Of a stretch of 64,000 nt of DNA, positions 49,320 through 57,732 are shown piece after piece. The notes under the pieces were generated by a model that did not search any database, was not told the origin of the DNA, and worked only from the letters and a program-made list of their open reading frames with translations. The stretch is from Flavobacterium sp. KACC 22763 (lineage in GTDB: Bacteria > Bacteroidota > Bacteroidia > Flavobacteriales > Flavobacteriaceae), in NCBI RefSeq assembly GCF_028736155.1, contig NZ_CP117879.1, forward strand, positions 4,960,001 to 5,024,000. The letters are read 5' to 3'. The position numbers and the translations under genes were made by a program. Within the stretch, counting starts at the first letter, position 1. The number at the start of each line of letters is the position of its first letter.

Positions 49320-52146
49320 CTAACCAGTCTTTACCTAAACCAAGTTCTACTTCTAAAGGAACCGACATTTTAAAAGCATTTTCCATTTCGTGTTTAATCA
49401 TTGGCTGGATTTTTTCGAGTTCATCATTGTGAACATCGAACACAAGCTCATCATGCACCTGAAGAAGCATTTTAGACTTCCAGTTTTCGTCACGAAGTTT
49501 TTTATGAATGTTGATCATGGCAATTTTGATCACATCGGCAGCACTTCCTTGAATTGGTGCATTTACAGCATTTCGTTCTGCGGCGCTTCTTACAACAGCA
49601 TTAGCAGAATTAATATCTTTTAAATAACGGCGACGACCTAAAATAGTTTGTACATAACCTTTTTCACGAGCAAATTCAACTTGTTCAGAAATATAAGATT
49701 TAAGACGCGGATAAGTTTTGTAGTATGCATCGATCAAAGCGGCACTTTCGCTTCTAGAAAGTGAAGTTTGGCTGCTTAATCCGAAAGCAGAAACACCATA
49801 GATAATTCCGAAGTTTACCGTTTTAGCATTGCTTCTTTGTTCGCGGGAAACTTCTTCTAAAGCAACATTAAAAACCTTTGCAGCGGTTGCTCTGTGAATG
49901 TCTTCTCCATTTTGGAAAGCTTTAATCATATTTTCTTCGCCACTTAGAGCGGCAATAATTCGCAATTCAATTTGCGAGTAATCCGCAGAGATTAAAGTAT
50001 GGTTTTCATCACGTGCGACAAAAGCTTTACGAATCTGGCGTCCTCTTTCGGTACGAATCGGAATATTCTGCAAGTTTGGATTATTAGAACTCAGACGGCC
50101 TGTTGCAGCAACTGCCTGCATATAATCTGTATGAACGCGTAAGGTTTTTTTGTCAACCTGTTCTGGCAAGGCTAAAATGTATGTGCTTTGCAGTTTTACC
50201 ATTTGGCGCCAATCCAAAATATCTTTTACAATTGGGTTGTCATTTGCCAAATAAGTCAACACTTCCTCACCAGTTGCATATTGCCCTGTTTTGGTTTTCT
50301 TTTGTTTTGCTCCGCCAATTTTAAGTTTGTCGAACAAAATATCTCCTAATTGTTTTGGAGAAGCCAAATTGAATTTCTCACCAGCTGTTTCGTAAATTTT
50401 CTGTTCCAAAGATTTGATTTCAACATCCATTTCTTTCGACATTTGATTTAAGAAATCAACATCAAGACGAATACCTTCCATTTCCATATCAGCCAAAACG
50501 CTTACTAACGGAATTTCGATTTCGTCAAATAACTTTTTAGTTCCAGTTTTGTCTAATTGAGTTGTGAAGATTTCTTTCAATTGTAACGTAATATCGGCAT
50601 CTTCTGCTGCATATTCTTTAATATCTTCCAAAGGAACGTCGCGCATATTAAGCTGATTTTTTCCTTTTTTGCCAATTAAAGTTTCAATAGATTTTGGAGA
50701 ATATTTTAAATACGTTTCTGCCAAAATATCCATATTGTGACGCATATCTGGATTAATCAGATAATGTGCAATCATAGTATCAAAAAGCTTTCCTTTTACA
50801 GTTACACCGTAATTAGAAAGGATTTTTAAATCATATTTTAAATTTTGTCCGATTTTCTCAATGTTTTCATTTTCAAAAAACGGAACAAATTTTTCGACTA
50901 AAGCTTTTGCTTCTTCCTGATTTTCTGGGAACGGAACATAAAAGGCCTTTCCTTTTTCATAAGAAAACGACATTCCGACCAATTCTGCGTGCAGAGCATC
51001 GATTCCTGTAGTTTCTGTATCAAAACAAACTGCTGGTTGTTTTTGTAGATTCTGTAAAAGTAATTTAATTCCTAAATCACCTTGAATGGTCTGATAGGAA
51101 TGTTCTGTGTTTTCTAAAGTATTATAAAAAGAAGTTCTTGGAGCATCTGTATCTTCGTCTGCATCAGCGCTTCCAAAAAGATCAAATTGGTCTTCATTTT
51201 TAGCGGCAGTTTTTTTAGCTGGTTTTGCATCTGTAGCAGCAGTAGCAGTTTGAGCGCCATCTGTTTTAAACAAATTGTCAAATTGCTCAGCCATTCTTCT
51301 AAATTCTAGTTCTTGAAAAATAGCATCTGTTTTTTCGATATCTGGGCGAGAAAGCTCGTAATCTTCTTCATTAAACGTAACATCGCAATCGGTAATAATC
51401 GCAGCCAGTTTTTTAGAAAGAATTCCTTTTTCTTTATTCGCTTCGATGTTTTCTTTCATTTTACCTTTTAGCTTATCTGTATTAGCCAAAAGATTTTCCA
51501 TAGAACCAAACTCTTTCAAGAATTTTTTTGCTGTTACTTCACCAACACCAGGCAATCCAGGAATATTATCGACAGCATCACCCATCATTCCAAGAAAATC
51601 AATTACTTGTTCAGGTCTTTCAATTTCAAATTTTGCCAAAACTTCAGGAACTCCCCAAATTTCGATTCCGTTACCCATTCGGGCAGGTTTATACATAAAG
51701 ATATTTTCAGAAACCAATTGTGCAAAATCTTTATCGGGCGTTACCATAAATACCTGATAGTTCTGTTTTTCGGCTTGTTTGGCAATTGTTCCAATCAAAT
51801 CATCGGCTTCACAGCCCGCAAGTTCAATAATTGGAATATGCATGGCTCTTAATAACTCTTGAATATAGGGAACAGCAATTTTAATTGCCTCTGGAGTTTC
51901 GTCACGGTTTGCTTTGTAATCAACAAACATTTCAGATCTTACATGACTACCGCCTTTGTCGAAAGCAACAGCCAAATGGTCTGGTTTTTCTCTTTTAATA
52001 ACATCTAGAAGTGAGTTCATAAAACCCATAATTGCAGATGTATCCATTCCTTTTGAGTTGATTCTCGGGTTTTTTATAAAAGCATAATAACCACGAAAAA
52101 TTAATGCATAAGCATCTAGAAGAAAAAGGCGTTTTTGAGTTGACAT
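49309..52146 (-). CDS. polA: DNA polymerase I
   Basis: 945 aa, all three domains. The 5' nuclease domain starts at the N-terminus (LFLLDAYALIFRGYYAF, AGCEADDLIGT, GLPGVGEVTAKKFL). The 3'-5' exonuclease begins near residue 375 (CFDTETTGID) and keeps its acidic residues, so proofreading should be active. The polymerase has motif A DYSQIELR (~721), the O-helix region RSNAKTVNFGIIYG and motif C QVHDELVF (~898). Between the first two domains is an Ala/Lys/Thr-rich linker (ATAATDAKPAKKTAAK). It fills gaps in repair and Okazaki processing. Confidence 0.98.
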   Translation of the reverse strand: MSTQKRLFLLDAYALIFRGYYAFIKNPRINSKGMDTSAIMGFMNSLLDVIKREKPDHLAVAFDKGGSHVRSEMFVDYKANRDETPEAIKIAVPYIQELLRAMHIPIIELAGCEADDLIGTIAKQAEKQNYQVFMVTPDKDFAQLVSENIFMYKPARMGNGIEIWGVPEVLAKFEIERPEQVIDFLGMMGDAVDNIPGLPGVGEVTAKKFLKEFGSMENLLANTDKLKGKMKENIEANKEKGILSKKLAAIITDCDVTFNEEDYELSRPDIEKTDAIFQELEFRRMAEQFDNLFKTDGAQTATAATDAKPAKKTAAKNEDQFDLFGSADADEDTDAPRTSFYNTLENTEHSYQTIQGDLGIKLLLQNLQKQPAVCFDTETTGIDALHAELVGMSFSYEKGKAFYVPFPENQEEAKALVEKFVPFFENENIEKIGQNLKYDLKILSNYGVTVKGKLFDTMIAHYLINPDMRHNMDILAETYLKYSPKSIETLIGKKGKNQLNMRDVPLEDIKEYAAEDADITLQLKEIFTTQLDKTGTKKLFDEIEIPLVSVLADMEMEGIRLDVDFLNQMSKEMDVEIKSLEQKIYETAGEKFNLASPKQLGDILFDKLKIGGAKQKKTKTGQYATGEEVLTYLANDNPIVKDILDWRQMVKLQSTYILALPEQVDKKTLRVHTDYMQAVAATGRLSSNNPNLQNIPIRTERGRQIRKAFVARDENHTLISADYSQIELRIIAALSGEENMIKAFQNGEDIHRATAAKVFNVALEEVSREQRSNAKTVNFGIIYGVSAFGLSSQTSLSRSESAALIDAYYKTYPRLKSYISEQVEFAREKGYVQTILGRRRYLKDINSANAVVRSAAERNAVNAPIQGSAADVIKIAMINIHKKLRDENWKSKMLLQVHDELVFDVHNDELEKIQPMIKHEMENAFKMSVPLEVELGLGKDWLEAH

Positions 52147-52216
52147 ATTAAAAATATTAGTCTGTAAAAATAAACAATTGGGTTCTCAAAAATTAGACTA
52201 ACAGGATTTTTTTTCC

Positions 52217-52344
52217 ACCATATAAGTTATATAAGTTCATTTTAGTTGAGACACGCCTGTAGAGGTGCGCCTGTAGAGACGCACTGCAGTGCGTCTACAT
52301 ATTTGTGAAGAGTTTTTAAATGAACTTATATAACTTATTATGGT
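52217..52344. repeat. Nested repeat: long inverted arms around the 28-bp palindrome (copy 2)
   Basis: The outer arms (52217-52243 and 52318-52344) read ACCATA.TAAGTTATATA then AGTTCATTT and pair except for one inserted base. Inside is TGTAGAGGTGCGCC followed by the 28-bp palindrome (52272-52299), identical to 35819-35846. It fills most of the gap upstream of the first Lys/Ala-rich peptide gene. Confidence 0.85.
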
Positions 52345-52370
52345 AAAAATCTGCAAAGCGTTAATATCAA

Positions 52371-52430
52371 GTTAAAATTTTTTATTCAGGTATTTCTTCA
52401 TTTTCTCTTCATGTTGCGAAGGTAATTTTG
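52371..52430 (+). promoter_or_regulatory. Two-component-type promoter module A
   Basis: GTTAAAATTT (52371-52380), 14 bp, TCTTCAT (52395-52401), 4 bp, TCTTCAT (52406-52412), 10 bp, TAATTTTG -7 box (52423-52430). The direct repeat has an 11-bp period, typical of OmpR/PhoB-family response-regulator dimers, and overlaps the -33 region. Every spacing is identical in the module at 54902-54961. Confidence 0.75.
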
Positions 52431-52472
52431 ATCTGTAAAATAAAAGGTATTAATTCTTAAATCTTAGAAATC

Positions 52473-52700
52473 ATGAGAAATTTATTAATGTTACTAGTGG
52501 CAGTTTTAGGAACAAGTGCAATGGTTCACGCATTTCCTGCAAAAGATGGAAAAACAGCTCCAGCAAAAGAAGTGAAAGCTACAAAACATCCTAAACACAA
52601 ATCTGATAAAAAAGCAAAAACTGTAAAAGCGGAAGCTCCAAAAACAGAAGCTGCAAAACCAATGGCGCCGAAAGCAGAAACCGCAAAAGCTAAAAAATAA
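52473..52700 (+). CDS. Lys/Ala-rich exported peptide A of the two-component locus
   Basis: 75 aa: a signal peptide (MRNLLMLLVAVLGTSAMVHA) and a mature ~55-residue chain of Lys, Ala, Pro, Thr and His with no hydrophobic core (KEVKATKHPKHKSDKKAK, then KAEAPKTEAAKPMAPKAE). It is paralogous to the peptide at 55004-55192. Composition and size recall the periplasmic acid-shock protein Asr of enterobacteria; homology is not claimed. The promoter carries the shared TCTTCAT direct repeat, so the regulator encoded next door probably controls it. Confidence 0.85.
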   Translation: MRNLLMLLVAVLGTSAMVHAFPAKDGKTAPAKEVKATKHPKHKSDKKAKTVKAEAPKTEAAKPMAPKAETAKAKK

Positions 52701-52777
52701 AAATTGCTCTCGTTTTGTTTTCGAAGCATTGTAACGAAGGCAAAACAGGAATAATGATTATGAGAATGCGATTGAAG

Positions 52778-52807
52778 AAGCTGATGAAGAAATTTGTCAG
52801 CTTTTTT
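52778..52807 (+). terminator. Terminator after peptide gene A
   Basis: AAGCTGA / TCAGCTT stem with a 12-nt loop and a T-run, about 80 bp after the stop. Confidence 0.65.
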
Positions 52808-52885
52808 CATTCGTTAATTTTTTAATAATGTGCAGCTAGACTTTTGATAATTGATTAATTTTAGTTGTGCTTAAATGCTTTGTTT

Positions 52886-53560
52886 ATGAATGTTTTAATA
52901 GTTGAGGATAATAAAGAACTTGCTGTAGAGGTTTACGATTTTCTGTGCAATGCAGGTTATATCTGTAAAATTGCAAATAATTGTGCCGACGCATTGGAAG
53001 AATTTGGAAGCAATGATTATGATGCCATGCTGTTGGATTTGGGTTTGCCTGATGGCGATGGTTTTGAAGTCTTGCAGACGATTCGAAAAACAAAATCAAA
53101 GATTGCAGTAATTGTCCTTACAGCGCGCGGAGAATTGGATGACAGGATTAACGGGCTTCATCTTGGTGCCGATGATTATTTGACAAAGCCTTTTGCCTTG
53201 ACAGAATTGGGAGCAAGATTGTTTGCTGTGATCCGCAGGATTCATGGTTTTACTTTAAACAATTTAAGTATTCATGGCTTTTTATTACAACTTCAAGATT
53301 ATAAAGTGAGTTTTGATGAAATTCCCTTAAGTCTCACTAAAAAAGAATTTGATATTTTTCAGTATTTAGTTCTCAATAAAAACCGAGTTATTACGAGGCT
53401 CCAATTGACCGAACATATTTGGGGAGATATTCTAGAAGTCAATTCAGATTCCAACTTTATAGATGTTCATGTTCGAAATCTTCGAAAAAAATTAGACAAA
53501 CATACTTCGATAGATTGGTTTGAAACGGTTCGAAATGTTGGGTATCGTATAAACGAATAA
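52886..53560 (+). CDS. OmpR/PhoB-family response regulator
   Basis: 224 aa. Receiver domain with E7-D8 in VLIVEDNKE, phospho-acceptor Asp51 in LLDLGLPDGDG, Thr79 in IVLTARG and Lys101 in YLTKPFAL. The C-terminal winged helix is complete (SLTKKEFDIFQYLVLNKNRVITRLQL is the typical start, VHVRNLRKKLD the recognition part). The frame opens at a TTG; ATG 52886 (MNVLIVED) is preferred. It is followed 10 bp later by its histidine kinase. Both neighbouring peptide genes have OmpR-type direct repeats in their promoters. Confidence 0.95.
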   Translation: MNVLIVEDNKELAVEVYDFLCNAGYICKIANNCADALEEFGSNDYDAMLLDLGLPDGDGFEVLQTIRKTKSKIAVIVLTARGELDDRINGLHLGADDYLTKPFALTELGARLFAVIRRIHGFTLNNLSIHGFLLQLQDYKVSFDEIPLSLTKKEFDIFQYLVLNKNRVITRLQLTEHIWGDILEVNSDSNFIDVHVRNLRKKLDKHTSIDWFETVRNVGYRINE

Positions 53561-53570
53561 ATTTATTCTT

Positions 53571-54899
53571 GTGAAAATAAAACATCAATTAGCCATTTTT
53601 AACGCCATGACCAGATTGCTGGTCATTTTGGTTTTATGGTTGATGCTTCCTATTTTGGTAGAAAATGTAGTTTATCATCATATTAATAATAGTCTGCTAG
53701 AGAAAAAGAAAAAGTTTATCGAGCATCTTAATCAGGAGGAAATCAATGATTTTATGGAAAATCAAGATGACTCGACTCAAACTTTTTCTGAATTTTCGAC
53801 ACTTCACAGTGAGTTCTTGGTGCTTTCTAAAATGCCGATAAAACCGCATCAGAAAAAAACAACTTTTACAAACGAGTATCGTAAGATTGAAAATGAAGAA
53901 AGCGAATACAGAATATTGCAGCATCATTTTACTTATGGGGGTGAAGATTATCAGCTCGAAATCGGCAGCAGTTTAAGTGAGGTTAACGATTTAACTTTTG
54001 TAATTAGGCTTTTCATTATAATTGTTTTTGTGGTCATTCTTTTTATTACTTTTTTGGCAGACACTTTTTATATTGAATACCTTCTAAAACCATTTTATAA
54101 AATTATTGACACCAAAATTAGGCGTGTAAACGAACCAGAAACATTTGATCATACTCCAATAAAAGCAACTTCAAGAGACTTTAGGGAATTAGACTTTGTT
54201 TTGAACCAAATGATGGATCGAATTACTGAAGTTTTTAAAAAAGAAAAACAGTTTATCTCAAATGTTTCGCATGAACTTCTTACACCAATTGCACTGCTCA
54301 AAAACAAACTTGAAAATTTGCTGCAGAATCAATCTTTAGATGATAATGCAGTCGATAAAATTGCGGGTTCTTTGAAGACGCTGGATATGCTGAAAAAAAT
54401 CATCAATAATTTATTGCTGATTTCTAGGATAGATAATAATCAATATGAATTGAATGAGGAGATTAATCTTCGTGAAATTGTTTCGGATCTGCAGGAAGAC
54501 CTTCAAGATAGAATTGAGGATAAAGATATTCAGTTCATGAACGAGATGGAGAATGATTTTGTTTTTATAGGAAATAAAACCTTAGTTCATATCCTTATAT
54601 ATAATCTTGTAACTAATGCCATCAAATACAATAAACCAAAAGGAGGCATAATTATAGAAGACGGTTTTGCAGATGAACACTATTATATTTCAGTAAAAGA
54701 TTCAGGAATAGGTATGGACGAATCTCAGTTGGAAAAAATATTCACGCGTTTTGCTAGAATCAGTTCAGATCAAGAAGGACAAGGGTTGGGGCTTGCAATT
54801 GCCCAAAGTATTGCCTCTTTTCATCATATTCAAATCAAGGTAAAATCGGTTTTAAATCAAGGAACTACTTTTACTTTACTGTTTGAGAAAGCTAATTAA
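53571..54899 (+). CDS. Sensor histidine kinase of the peptide-flanked two-component system
   Basis: 442 aa starting at GTG (KIKHQLAIFNAMTRLL). Two membrane helices (~14-32 and ~143-164) bound a ~110-residue periplasmic sensor with several His residues (VVYHHINN, ILQHHFTYGG). A HAMP-like linker precedes the kinase core: His234 in SNVSHELLTPI, N box NLVTNAIKYNKPKG, G1 DSGIGMDE, F box FTRFARI and G2 GQGLGLAIAQSI. The signal is unknown; metal, pH or cationic stress would suit the His-bearing sensor and the basic target peptides (inference). Confidence 0.95.
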   Translation: MKIKHQLAIFNAMTRLLVILVLWLMLPILVENVVYHHINNSLLEKKKKFIEHLNQEEINDFMENQDDSTQTFSEFSTLHSEFLVLSKMPIKPHQKKTTFTNEYRKIENEESEYRILQHHFTYGGEDYQLEIGSSLSEVNDLTFVIRLFIIIVFVVILFITFLADTFYIEYLLKPFYKIIDTKIRRVNEPETFDHTPIKATSRDFRELDFVLNQMMDRITEVFKKEKQFISNVSHELLTPIALLKNKLENLLQNQSLDDNAVDKIAGSLKTLDMLKKIINNLLLISRIDNNQYELNEEINLREIVSDLQEDLQDRIEDKDIQFMNEMENDFVFIGNKTLVHILIYNLVTNAIKYNKPKGGIIIEDGFADEHYYISVKDSGIGMDESQLEKIFTRFARISSDQEGQGLGLAIAQSIASFHHIQIKVKSVLNQGTTFTLLFEKAN

Positions 54900-54901
54900 A
54901 A

Positions 54902-54961
54902 GTTAAAATTTCTTGTAAGACTTTTTCTTCATTTTGTCTTCATTTTGTGGTTATACCTTTG
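54902..54961 (+). promoter_or_regulatory. Two-component-type promoter module B
   Basis: GTTAAAATTT (54902-54911), 14 bp, TCTTCAT (54926-54932), 4 bp, TCTTCAT (54937-54943), 10 bp, TACCTTTG -7 box (54954-54961). All spacings equal those of module A at 52371-52430. It begins 2 bp after the kinase stop. Confidence 0.78.
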
Positions 54962-55003
54962 ACTTATAAATAATGAAAATAACAATCATAAAAATTTAAA
55001 GTC

Positions 55004-55192
55004 ATGAAAAAATTAGCAATTTTAGCAGTAGCAGTTTTAGGAACATTTGCAATGGCAAACGCACAAACAACTCCAGCACCAGCAAAAACAAAAGAGGTGA
55101 AAACTGAGAAACACGATAAAAAAGCAAACAAAAAAGCTAAAGGAGAGAAAAAAGCAGAAACGGCAAAAACAGAAACTCCAAAAGCAAAATAA
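55004..55192 (+). CDS. Lys/Ala-rich exported peptide B of the two-component locus
   Basis: 62 aa: signal peptide MKKLAILAVAVLGTFAMANA, then a basic, disordered-looking chain (TPAPAKTKEVKTEKHDKK, KAETAKTETPKAK). Both the signal region (AVLGT.AM..A) and the mature motif KEVK..KH..K match peptide A at 52473-52700, so they are duplicates. It follows the kinase gene from its own promoter, not by read-through. A terminator closes the locus. Possible roles: buffering acid, neutralising surface charge or binding a metal; none is shown by sequence. Confidence 0.85.
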   Translation: MKKLAILAVAVLGTFAMANAQTTPAPAKTKEVKTEKHDKKANKKAKGEKKAETAKTETPKAK

Positions 55193-55241
55193 TATAAGAT
55201 TTTAAGTCTTAAGATTAAATAGTTTTAAAGGTTGGTAGGTT

Positions 55242-55274
55242 AAAGCTGGAAGAGTCATCTTTCAGCTTTTTTAT
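55242..55274 (+). terminator. Terminator closing the two-component locus
   Basis: AAAGCTGGAAGA / TCTTTCAGCTTT (one G-U) with a 4-nt loop and T-run. The AGCTG/CAGCT core is shared with the terminator of peptide gene A. Confidence 0.88.
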
Positions 55275-55353
55275 TTTAACAGCGTTAAATTTTTTATAAT
55301 AAAAAGAAATAGAATTTTCATTCTTTGTTACTTTGTTTAAAACTATATATTAA

Positions 55354-56589
55354 ATGATTTTTCGTTTTGTAATTCTATGTGCTCTTTTATTATTTATTGA
55401 GTTCTATTCATATCAGGCTTTTCGAACTTTAATCAAAACACGTTGGGTTTTGATTAGTTATCAAGTTATAAGCTTACTGGTCTTAGTCTTTATCATCTAT
55501 TCTTTTTCGCAAGTAGATCGCTCTGTTGGTCAAACTAGACAATTTATGTTTACTACAGGATTGATGCTGACGGTATATGTGCCTAAAATTTTGCTTACGC
55601 TAATAATGTTTGGCGAGGATATTTTTAGAATAGGTGCCAGTATTTTAAACTATTTTGTTTACAATGCTCCAAGAAAAGAAATGATGCCTGATCGTAGAAA
55701 GTTTGTGAGTCAGATTGCATTAGGTTTGGCGGCGATTCCTTTTTTGTCTATAATTTATGGAATATTTGAAGGGAAATATAATTTCAAGGTAATCAAACAA
55801 ACGATATTTTTTCCAGATCTTCCAGATGCTTTTGATGGGTTTAAAATCACGCAGATTTCTGATGTTCATAGCGGAAGTTTTGATAATCCAGAGAAAATAA
55901 ATTATGCTATTGATTTGATCAATGCACAAGAATCAGACTTGATTTTGTTTACAGGAGATATTGTAAATACTCATGCAAAAGAAATGCATCCTTGGCTGGA
56001 AACTTTTAGCCGTATTAAAGAGTATAAATATGGAAAGTTTGCCGTTTTAGGAAATCATGATTATGGCGAATATGTGACTTGGCCTTCTGAAAAAGAAAAA
56101 GACGAAAATTTTAAGGCTATTAAAAACTTGTATGGCCAAATTGGTTTTAAACTTATGCTTAACGAACATACTTACATTCAGAAAGGCGATGACAAAATTG
56201 CTTTGATTGGTGTAGAAAACTGGGGAGTGAATTTTAAGAAAGCAGGCGATTTAAATAAAGCTTCAAAAGATGTTCATCAAGACGATTTTAAAGTTTTAAT
56301 GAGCCATGACCCAAGCCATTGGGAAGCCGAAATTAAAGATCATCCAAAGAACTTTCACCTTACTTTTGCAGGCCACACACACGGTATGCAGTTCGGAATC
56401 GAGATTCCAGGGTATTTTAAATGGAGTTTGGCACAGTATATTTATAAACAATGGGCAGGATTGTACGAAAACGTCGGAAGATACGTTTATGTTAACCGCG
56501 GATTTGGTTTTCACGCCTATCCTGGACGAGTAGGAATTATGCCTGAAATAACAGTAATTGAACTAAAAAAAGGCCGTAATGTCGGTTAA
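55354..56589 (+). CDS. Membrane-anchored metallophosphoesterase (YkuE-like)
   Basis: 411 aa. Three N-terminal membrane helices (~3-20, 30-52, 62-84) and a fourth after DRRKFVSQIALGLAAIPFLS precede a calcineurin-like domain. Metal-site motifs are complete: ISDVHSG, FTGDIVN, LGNHDYG, MSHDP and GHTHG. YkuE-type enzymes are often called UDP-2,3-diacylglucosamine pyrophosphatase-like or general phosphodiesterases; the substrate here is unknown. The catalytic side is predicted outside or cytoplasmic depending on the helix count, which I cannot settle by eye. Confidence 0.9.
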   Translation: MIFRFVILCALLLFIEFYSYQAFRTLIKTRWVLISYQVISLLVLVFIIYSFSQVDRSVGQTRQFMFTTGLMLTVYVPKILLTLIMFGEDIFRIGASILNYFVYNAPRKEMMPDRRKFVSQIALGLAAIPFLSIIYGIFEGKYNFKVIKQTIFFPDLPDAFDGFKITQISDVHSGSFDNPEKINYAIDLINAQESDLILFTGDIVNTHAKEMHPWLETFSRIKEYKYGKFAVLGNHDYGEYVTWPSEKEKDENFKAIKNLYGQIGFKLMLNEHTYIQKGDDKIALIGVENWGVNFKKAGDLNKASKDVHQDDFKVLMSHDPSHWEAEIKDHPKNFHLTFAGHTHGMQFGIEIPGYFKWSLAQYIYKQWAGLYENVGRYVYVNRGFGFHAYPGRVGIMPEITVIELKKGRNVG

Positions 56590-56662
56590 TTCGTTAAAAA
56601 TGCTACATTTGTATAATATTTATTTCTTTTAAGAGATTTAAAAAACTTAATTTTTTGGTTTT

Positions 56663-56965
56663 ATGTCAAAATTTGGAGAACTAATAAATGCCCAAGTTCC
56701 AGTGTTAATTGATTTTTACACAGATTGGAATGAATCTTCAGTTTCTATGCATCCTGTTATTAAGGACGTAGCTGCTGCGCTTGGCGATAAAGCCAAAGTA
56801 ATCAAAATTGATGTAGATAAAAATCAGGAACTAGCAGAAGCACTTCGTATTAAAGGGCTTCCAACTTTAATGATTTATAAAGAAGGACAAATGATCTGGA
56901 GGCAATCTGGAGAGCTTGATGCCAATACTATAATAGGAATTGTTCAGGAACAATTTAACGTCTAA
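56663..56965 (+). CDS. Thioredoxin-fold protein without active-site cysteines
   Basis: 100 aa with the full thioredoxin fold pattern: VPVLIDFYTDW, VIKIDVDKNQELAEALRIKGLPTLMIYKEGQ with the cis-proline (P67). The W-C-G-P-C active site reads W-N-E-S-S (22-26), and the protein has no cysteine at all. It cannot act in thiol-disulphide exchange and is more likely a chaperone or binding protein. The gene lies 73 bp after the phosphoesterase on the same strand. Confidence 0.9.
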   Translation: MSKFGELINAQVPVLIDFYTDWNESSVSMHPVIKDVAAALGDKAKVIKIDVDKNQELAEALRIKGLPTLMIYKEGQMIWRQSGELDANTIIGIVQEQFNV

Positions 56966-56990
56966 ATAACTTCTCTTTTGTTGATGTTAT

Positions 56991-57632
56991 TTAGTGAATA
57001 ATATCAAATTTATACCCGTTTTCTTTTAAAAAATGCAGTGTTCGAGGCAAAGCAAATCTTAAATTTGGAGAAGCTTTAATACTGTCATGAAAAACAATTA
57101 CGCTACCAGATTTTACATTTTTGGTTACATTTTCTAGACATTTTTCTGGAGTAATGCTTTGATCGAAATCGGCACTTAAAACATCCCACATAACTATTTT
57201 ATAGCCTAAACTTCTAAGAATTTTAGATTGTGCTTTTTTGATTTTTCCATAAGGAGGACGAAACAATAGACGATGAGGAGCTTTCTCTTGCTCATCTAAA
57301 ACAGCAGCGCAGTTTTTTACATTTTCGATATATTCATTCGTATGGATTTTCCATCCATTAACATGATTCATGGTGTGGTTGCCAATTGAATGTCCATCAG
57401 TAATTAACTTTTCAAATAAAGCCAGATTCGCTTTAATGTTTTTTCCGATGCAGAAAAAAGTAGCTTTTGCATCAAATTTTTTTAATTCGGATAAAACCCA
57501 GTCTGTAATTTCTGGGGTAGGGCCGTCATCAAAAGTGAGGTATATTTTCTTTTCGTTGTTAGGAATATCCCAGCAATATTTAGAAAACACCTTTTTTATA
57601 AATGCGTTAGTTTTTACCCAATAGAAGCTCAT
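56991..57632 (-). CDS. Polysaccharide deacetylase family protein (NodB domain)
   Basis: 213 aa. Carbohydrate esterase family 4 motifs are present: motif 1 LTFDDGPTP with the catalytic Asp, motif 2 HSIGNHTMNH with the zinc histidines, motif 3 RPPYGK, MWDVLSADFD and motif 5 VIVFHDS. No signal peptide is obvious, although the N-terminus (WVKTNAFIKKVFSKYCWDI) might be membrane-associated. Likely removes N-acetyl groups from a cell-envelope glycan. It is convergent with the thioredoxin-fold gene. Confidence 0.92.
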   Translation of the reverse strand: MSFYWVKTNAFIKKVFSKYCWDIPNNEKKIYLTFDDGPTPEITDWVLSELKKFDAKATFFCIGKNIKANLALFEKLITDGHSIGNHTMNHVNGWKIHTNEYIENVKNCAAVLDEQEKAPHRLLFRPPYGKIKKAQSKILRSLGYKIVMWDVLSADFDQSITPEKCLENVTKNVKSGSVIVFHDSIKASPNLRFALPRTLHFLKENGYKFDIIH

Positions 57633-57670
57633 TTTGAATTAAAATTGTATTATATGTATAAAATTAAAAA

Positions 57671-57708
57671 ATGCAGCGCTATTTATCAAATAGCGCTGCA
57701 TTTTTTTA
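57671..57708. terminator. Strong terminator between the DUF2723 gene and the deacetylase gene
   Basis: ATGCAGCGCTATTT / AAATAGCGCTGCAT, perfect 14-bp stem with a 3-nt loop and T-runs on both strands. It serves the minus-strand DUF2723 gene (stop 57733). Confidence 0.92.
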
Positions 57709-57732
57709 ATAAGTAAGATTTTCGTATATTAT

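Noticed and set aside
52767..52785. Short reading frame between peptide gene A and the response regulator
   Set aside because: It is too short, has no signal or conserved motif, and overlaps the terminator.
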